Position numbers and translations under genes: made by a program. Below are positions 61,853 through 64,000 of a stretch of 64,000 nt of DNA, piece after piece. Source of the DNA: Fimenecus sp045545735 (lineage in GTDB: Bacteria > Bacillota > Clostridia > Oscillospirales > Acutalibacteraceae); NCBI GenBank assembly GCA_045545735.1, contig JAZQBM010000008.1, forward strand, positions 186,001-250,000, read 5' to 3'. A model generated the notes under the pieces. The model had not been told where the DNA came from and did not search any database. It saw only the letters and a list, made by a program, of their open reading frames with translations. The stretch's first letter is position 1. Each line of letters starts with the position of its first letter.

Positions 61853-62415
61853 TGAAAAAATTTGAAGTAACAATAACCGAAACTTTGAAAAAGACGGTTG
61901 AAGTTGAAGCAGAAACTCAGGAAGAAGCAGAACAGGTTGTAACCGATGAATGGTACAAGGGAGACCATATTCTTGATGCGGATAACTTTACAGAAGTTGT
62001 TTTTGAAGCAAAAGAATCTGAACTTGAAAAAATTAAAGTAGTTTTACTCGAGCCCGGCAAGGTTGCAAGAGCAACAGAAATAGATGCATCACTTAAAGGT
62101 ATGCAGAAAATTGTCAGCGGAAATATTGATATTGTTTCTTTTGATGATGTTTTAATTGTTCATAACCGAGAAGGTAAAGAAAGGAACTTGCCATTCAACA
62201 GAGGGTTGTGTGATGAAGCTGGCAAAGTTCAAGATGTAATTTCGGGTACTTGTTTTATTTGCGGAGTAATTGAAGATAATCTCGGCAGCTTATCTGATAG
62301 ACAAACAGAAGAATATATCAAAAAATTTAAGTATCCCGAAAGGTTTTACAGAACCGGAGATGGAATAACAAAGGTTCCATATAACCCAAATAAAAATAAA
62401 GATTATGAAAGATAA
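61852..62415 (+). CDS. DpnD/PcfM-DUF3846 protein
   Basis: A 187-residue two-part protein. Residues 1-55 resemble DpnD/PcfM (FEVTITETLKKTVEVEAETQEEAEQVV). Residues 60-150 are DUF3846 (IKVVLLEPGKVARATEIDASLKG, GLCDEAGKVQDVISGTCFICG). Both occur in conjugative elements, usually separately; function unknown. Coupled to the Toprim gene by a one-base overlap with AAAAGGAGG upstream. Confidence 0.78.
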   Translation: MKKFEVTITETLKKTVEVEAETQEEAEQVVTDEWYKGDHILDADNFTEVVFEAKESELEKIKVVLLEPGKVARATEIDASLKGMQKIVSGNIDIVSFDDVLIVHNREGKERNLPFNRGLCDEAGKVQDVISGTCFICGVIEDNLGSLSDRQTEEYIKKFKYPERFYRTGDGITKVPYNPNKNKDYER

Positions 62416-62429
62416 CGGAGGAATTGAAA

Positions 62430-62690
62430 ATGAAAAGTTATGATGTAACAGTTTCAGTAACATTTAAGAAACCTATGAAAATAAACGCCTGTTGCGGTGA
62501 CGAAGCAATAGCTAAAGCAAAAGATATTTTATTCAACACAGACCTTGTTGAATTCACCGAAGATGATATAGCTTCTATTGTCTGCGAAGCAGAGAGTTCG
62601 GCGGAAAACCCTTGTGAGAACTGCGATGAAGATTGTGATGACGACTACTGTTCTGAAGAGCGAGAGTATCTTTACGACGAACTGTATTAA
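62430..62690 (+). CDS. Small acidic DpnD-like protein with Cys/Asp tail
   Basis: About 86 residues. The start (YDVTVSVTFKKPMKINACCGDEAIAKAK) mirrors the DpnD-like half of the previous gene, suggesting an old duplication. The tail CENCDEDCDDDYCSEE is Cys/Asp-rich and could bind metal. ATG at 62430 is eight bases after CGGAGGA; the TTG at 62424 is too near that site. Function unknown. Confidence 0.65.
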   Translation: MKSYDVTVSVTFKKPMKINACCGDEAIAKAKDILFNTDLVEFTEDDIASIVCEAESSAENPCENCDEDCDDDYCSEEREYLYDELY

Positions 62691-62713
62691 AGGGTAAAAG
62701 CCTGCGGCTAAGT

Positions 62714-62758
62714 CTTAACAAGCATTGGGTAAATGGGACATTTTACCCGCTTGTTAAG
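62714..62758. other. Candidate origin of transfer (oriT)
   Basis: CTTAACAAGC/GCTTGTTAAG (10 bp) encloses GGGTAAA/TTTACCC (7 bp), a nested hairpin. The following CACCCCTAACACCCCG could hold the nick site. It lies 40-190 bases before a MobC-like gene and 470 bases before the relaxase gene, where oriT usually is. The nick position cannot be fixed by eye. Confidence 0.65.
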
Positions 62759-62799
62759 GGTTTTCACCCCTAACACCCCGAAGAAAGGAGATGATTCCA

Positions 62800-62922
62800 A
62801 TGGACACATTGGCTTATGTTGCGTTGATAGCATTGGCGTTTGCCTCTAATATTACCGCAACAGTATTGGTAGAAAAATTCAAAAGAAAAGGATTGATATG
62901 TTGTGAGCGAGAGAAAATATGA
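62800..62922 (+). CDS. 40-residue membrane peptide
   Basis: MDTLAYVALIALAFASNI then a second hydrophobic part and a basic tail KFKRKG. AAAGGAG is 9 bases before the ATG. Its end overlaps the MobC-like start by 20 bases. Unrecognised; one membrane span. Small membrane frames often precede mobilization genes. Confidence 0.5.
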   Translation: MDTLAYVALIALAFASNITATVLVEKFKRKGLICCEREKI

Positions 62923-63241
62923 ATTTCATATCTATCTTAATGAAGAGGAAAAAGATGCTTTATGCAAACTTTCAAAAATTACAAAACTTTCAAAGTCGCA
63001 ACTTATAAGAGAAATCATTTTAGGTTATTCTCCACCCGAAGGTCCTCCCGCAAATTATGGTGAATTGATTTATCAGTTAAGATGTCTTGGAAATAATATA
63101 AACCAAATTCTTCGTATCGCAAGAACAAACGGAATTTTAAATCCTGTTGAATTAGAAAAACACTTATCTGAACTCAGAACTGTAGAAGAGAAAATGCATT
63201 CAGCTTTTTATTTGAACAGGGAAAATAATAAATGGCAATAG
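62903..63241 (+). CDS. MobC-like relaxosome accessory protein
   Basis: A 112-residue protein. The N-terminal half is ribbon-helix-helix-like (KYEFHIYLNEEEKDALCKLSK, SKSQLIREIIL). The second half has LRCLGNNINQILRIARTNG, the GNNxNQIxR motif of MobC-type proteins. It binds oriT and helps the relaxase. The start is a GTG at 62903. Its stop overlaps the relaxase start by 10 bases. Confidence 0.88.
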   Translation: MSERKYEFHIYLNEEEKDALCKLSKITKLSKSQLIREIILGYSPPEGPPANYGELIYQLRCLGNNINQILRIARTNGILNPVELEKHLSELRTVEEKMHSAFYLNRENNKWQ

Positions 63242-64000
63242 TTTATATAATTCCTATTCACACTCATCTTGACAGAACATTAGCTTATGTCAGTAATAAA
63301 CTTAAAACTGAAAATGAAAATTATGAAGAAGTATTCTTGGATTTGCATAGTGTTCTTAATTACACAGTTGATGATTTGAAGACTGAAAAACAGTTCTATG
63401 TATCAGAAGTTGGTTTAACCTCTTTAGAAACTGCTTTTACCGAAATGATGAATACAAAAAAATTGTATAACAAGAAAGACGGTAATCTCGGATATCATAT
63501 TATTCAATCCTTTGCTCCCGGAGAAGGAAAACCTGAATTGATTCACGATATAGGTGTTGAATTTGTCAAGCGAGCATTTAATGGTTATGAATCAGTCGTT
63601 GCAACTCATCTTAATACTGATTGTTTGCATAACCACATTGTAATTAATTCTGTTTGTGTTGAAACGGGAAAGAAGTTTAATGACTGTATGGAGAGTTATT
63701 ATAACCTTCGTCAAATCTCTGATGATATTTGTAGGGAGAATGAATTATCAGTTATAGAAAATCCGAAAAAGAAAAGTCGCAAACCTTACGATTTATATAT
63801 GGCAGAGAAAAACGGTGAATGGACAAAGGATGCAATCATTAAAAGAGATATTGATGAGTGCATTTTAAAAACAACAAGTGAAAGAGGTTTTTATACCGAA
63901 ATGAAAAAACTCGGATACTCTTTCAACTTTGAACGCAAGTATCCGACTATATCACATCCTAAATTTGAAAGACCGAGAAGATTAAAAACTCTCGGCGATG
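63232..64000 (+). CDS. MOBP-type relaxase, N-terminal part
   Basis: Open to the window end, 256 residues seen. LDRTLAYVSNKLKTE near 14-28 and GYHIIQSFAPGEGKPE near 88 are typical of the relaxase/mobilization nuclease family, and THLNTDCLHNHIVINSVC near 124-141 is the metal-binding HxDxxHxH-type motif (HLNTDCLHNH). It nicks oriT and leads the strand into a recipient. ATG at 63232 overlaps mobC. Truncated only by the window. Confidence 0.9.
   Translation, partial: MAIVYIIPIHTHLDRTLAYVSNKLKTENENYEEVFLDLHSVLNYTVDDLKTEKQFYVSEVGLTSLETAFTEMMNTKKLYNKKDGNLGYHIIQSFAPGEGKPELIHDIGVEFVKRAFNGYESVVATHLNTDCLHNHIVINSVCVETGKKFNDCMESYYNLRQISDDICRENELSVIENPKKKSRKPYDLYMAEKNGEWTKDAIIKRDIDECILKTTSERGFYTEMKKLGYSFNFERKYPTISHPKFERPRRLKTLGD

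Larger units (their letters stand above)
31125..64000 (+). mobile_element. Integrative conjugative/mobilizable element, left part
   Basis: Everything right of tRNA-Cys is of mobile-element type: parA/parB, SpoVG, DUF6133-like peptides, Tad pilus genes, a giant methylase-helicase with nested TnpV, DUF3848, DUF3846/DpnD, oriT-like repeats, MobC-like protein and a MOBP relaxase. Nearly all genes lie on the plus strand and have strong AGGAGG sites. The left edge is placed after tRNA-Cys by inference; an attL repeat cannot be confirmed because the right end, integrase, coupling protein and VirB4 are outside the window. Autonomous conjugation therefore remains open. Confidence 0.75.

Overview
The window is low-GC DNA (A/T-rich spacers, AGGAGG-type ribosome sites) from an anaerobic, Gram-positive, probably spore-forming member of the Clostridia, most like gut Oscillospiraceae/Ruminococcaceae. 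This follows from class III (oxygen-sensitive) ribonucleotide reductase, SpoVAD, a dockerin-bearing exoprotein, type III pantothenate kinase, ECF-type vitamin transporters and a mobile-element gene set (TnpV, DUF3848, DUF3846, DUF6133-like proteins) characteristic of gut Clostridia. Species cannot be read from the sequence alone.

Positions 1-31124 are chromosomal. The left edge carries an inositol catabolic run (iolD end, iolE, mmsA/iolA, iolG). Next come a Cys-tRNA(Pro) deacylase and an operon of circularly permuted ATP-grasp, alpha-E and transglutaminase proteins followed by a sugar-isomerase-like protein. Then nrdR and a secreted transglutaminase with a dockerin. On the minus strand a cobalamin riboswitch governs a DUF4430 lipoprotein and an ECF S component. 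A GDPD, the potABCD polyamine transporter, a probable PanT plus CoaX, a PflX-type radical SAM protein, MscL with a zinc ribbon, and ProC follow. nrdG, nrdD (with a fused C-terminal glutaredoxin-like domain) and trxB form a deoxyribonucleotide module; nrdD is preceded by tandem NrdR boxes. AbrB-like, spoVAD, TM2, Dabb, tatD and metG genes lead to a five-gene tRNA cluster (Val, Asp, Phe, Gly, Cys).

From just after tRNA-Cys to the right edge (about 31.1-64 kb) lies the left part of an integrative conjugative or mobilizable element. In order it holds parA/parB, spoVG, three tandem DUF6133-like membrane peptides, and a Tad/Flp-type pilus locus: prepilin peptidase, CpaB, CpaE, a sortase-anchored acidic protein, CpaF, TadB, TadC, two TadE-like pseudopilins and a zinc-cysteine membrane protein. 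A 1842-residue secreted repeat adhesin follows, then a 3057-residue polyvalent protein (two MutS-domain-I-like segments, adenine methylase, SNF2 helicase). A complete TnpV gene is nested in another reading frame of that giant gene. After a structured intergenic region come DUF3848, DUF3991/Toprim and DpnD/DUF3846 genes, a candidate oriT, a MobC-like protein and the start of a MOBP-type relaxase cut by the window edge. Integrase, VirB4 and coupling protein are not in the window.

The most unusual items are the TnpV gene overprinted inside the giant helicase gene, a shared (G/A)E(G/A)Y juxtamembrane motif in five element-encoded proteins beside a prepilin peptidase, and a leader at 59.93-60.08 kb with mutually exclusive GGGCA/TGCCC pairings.
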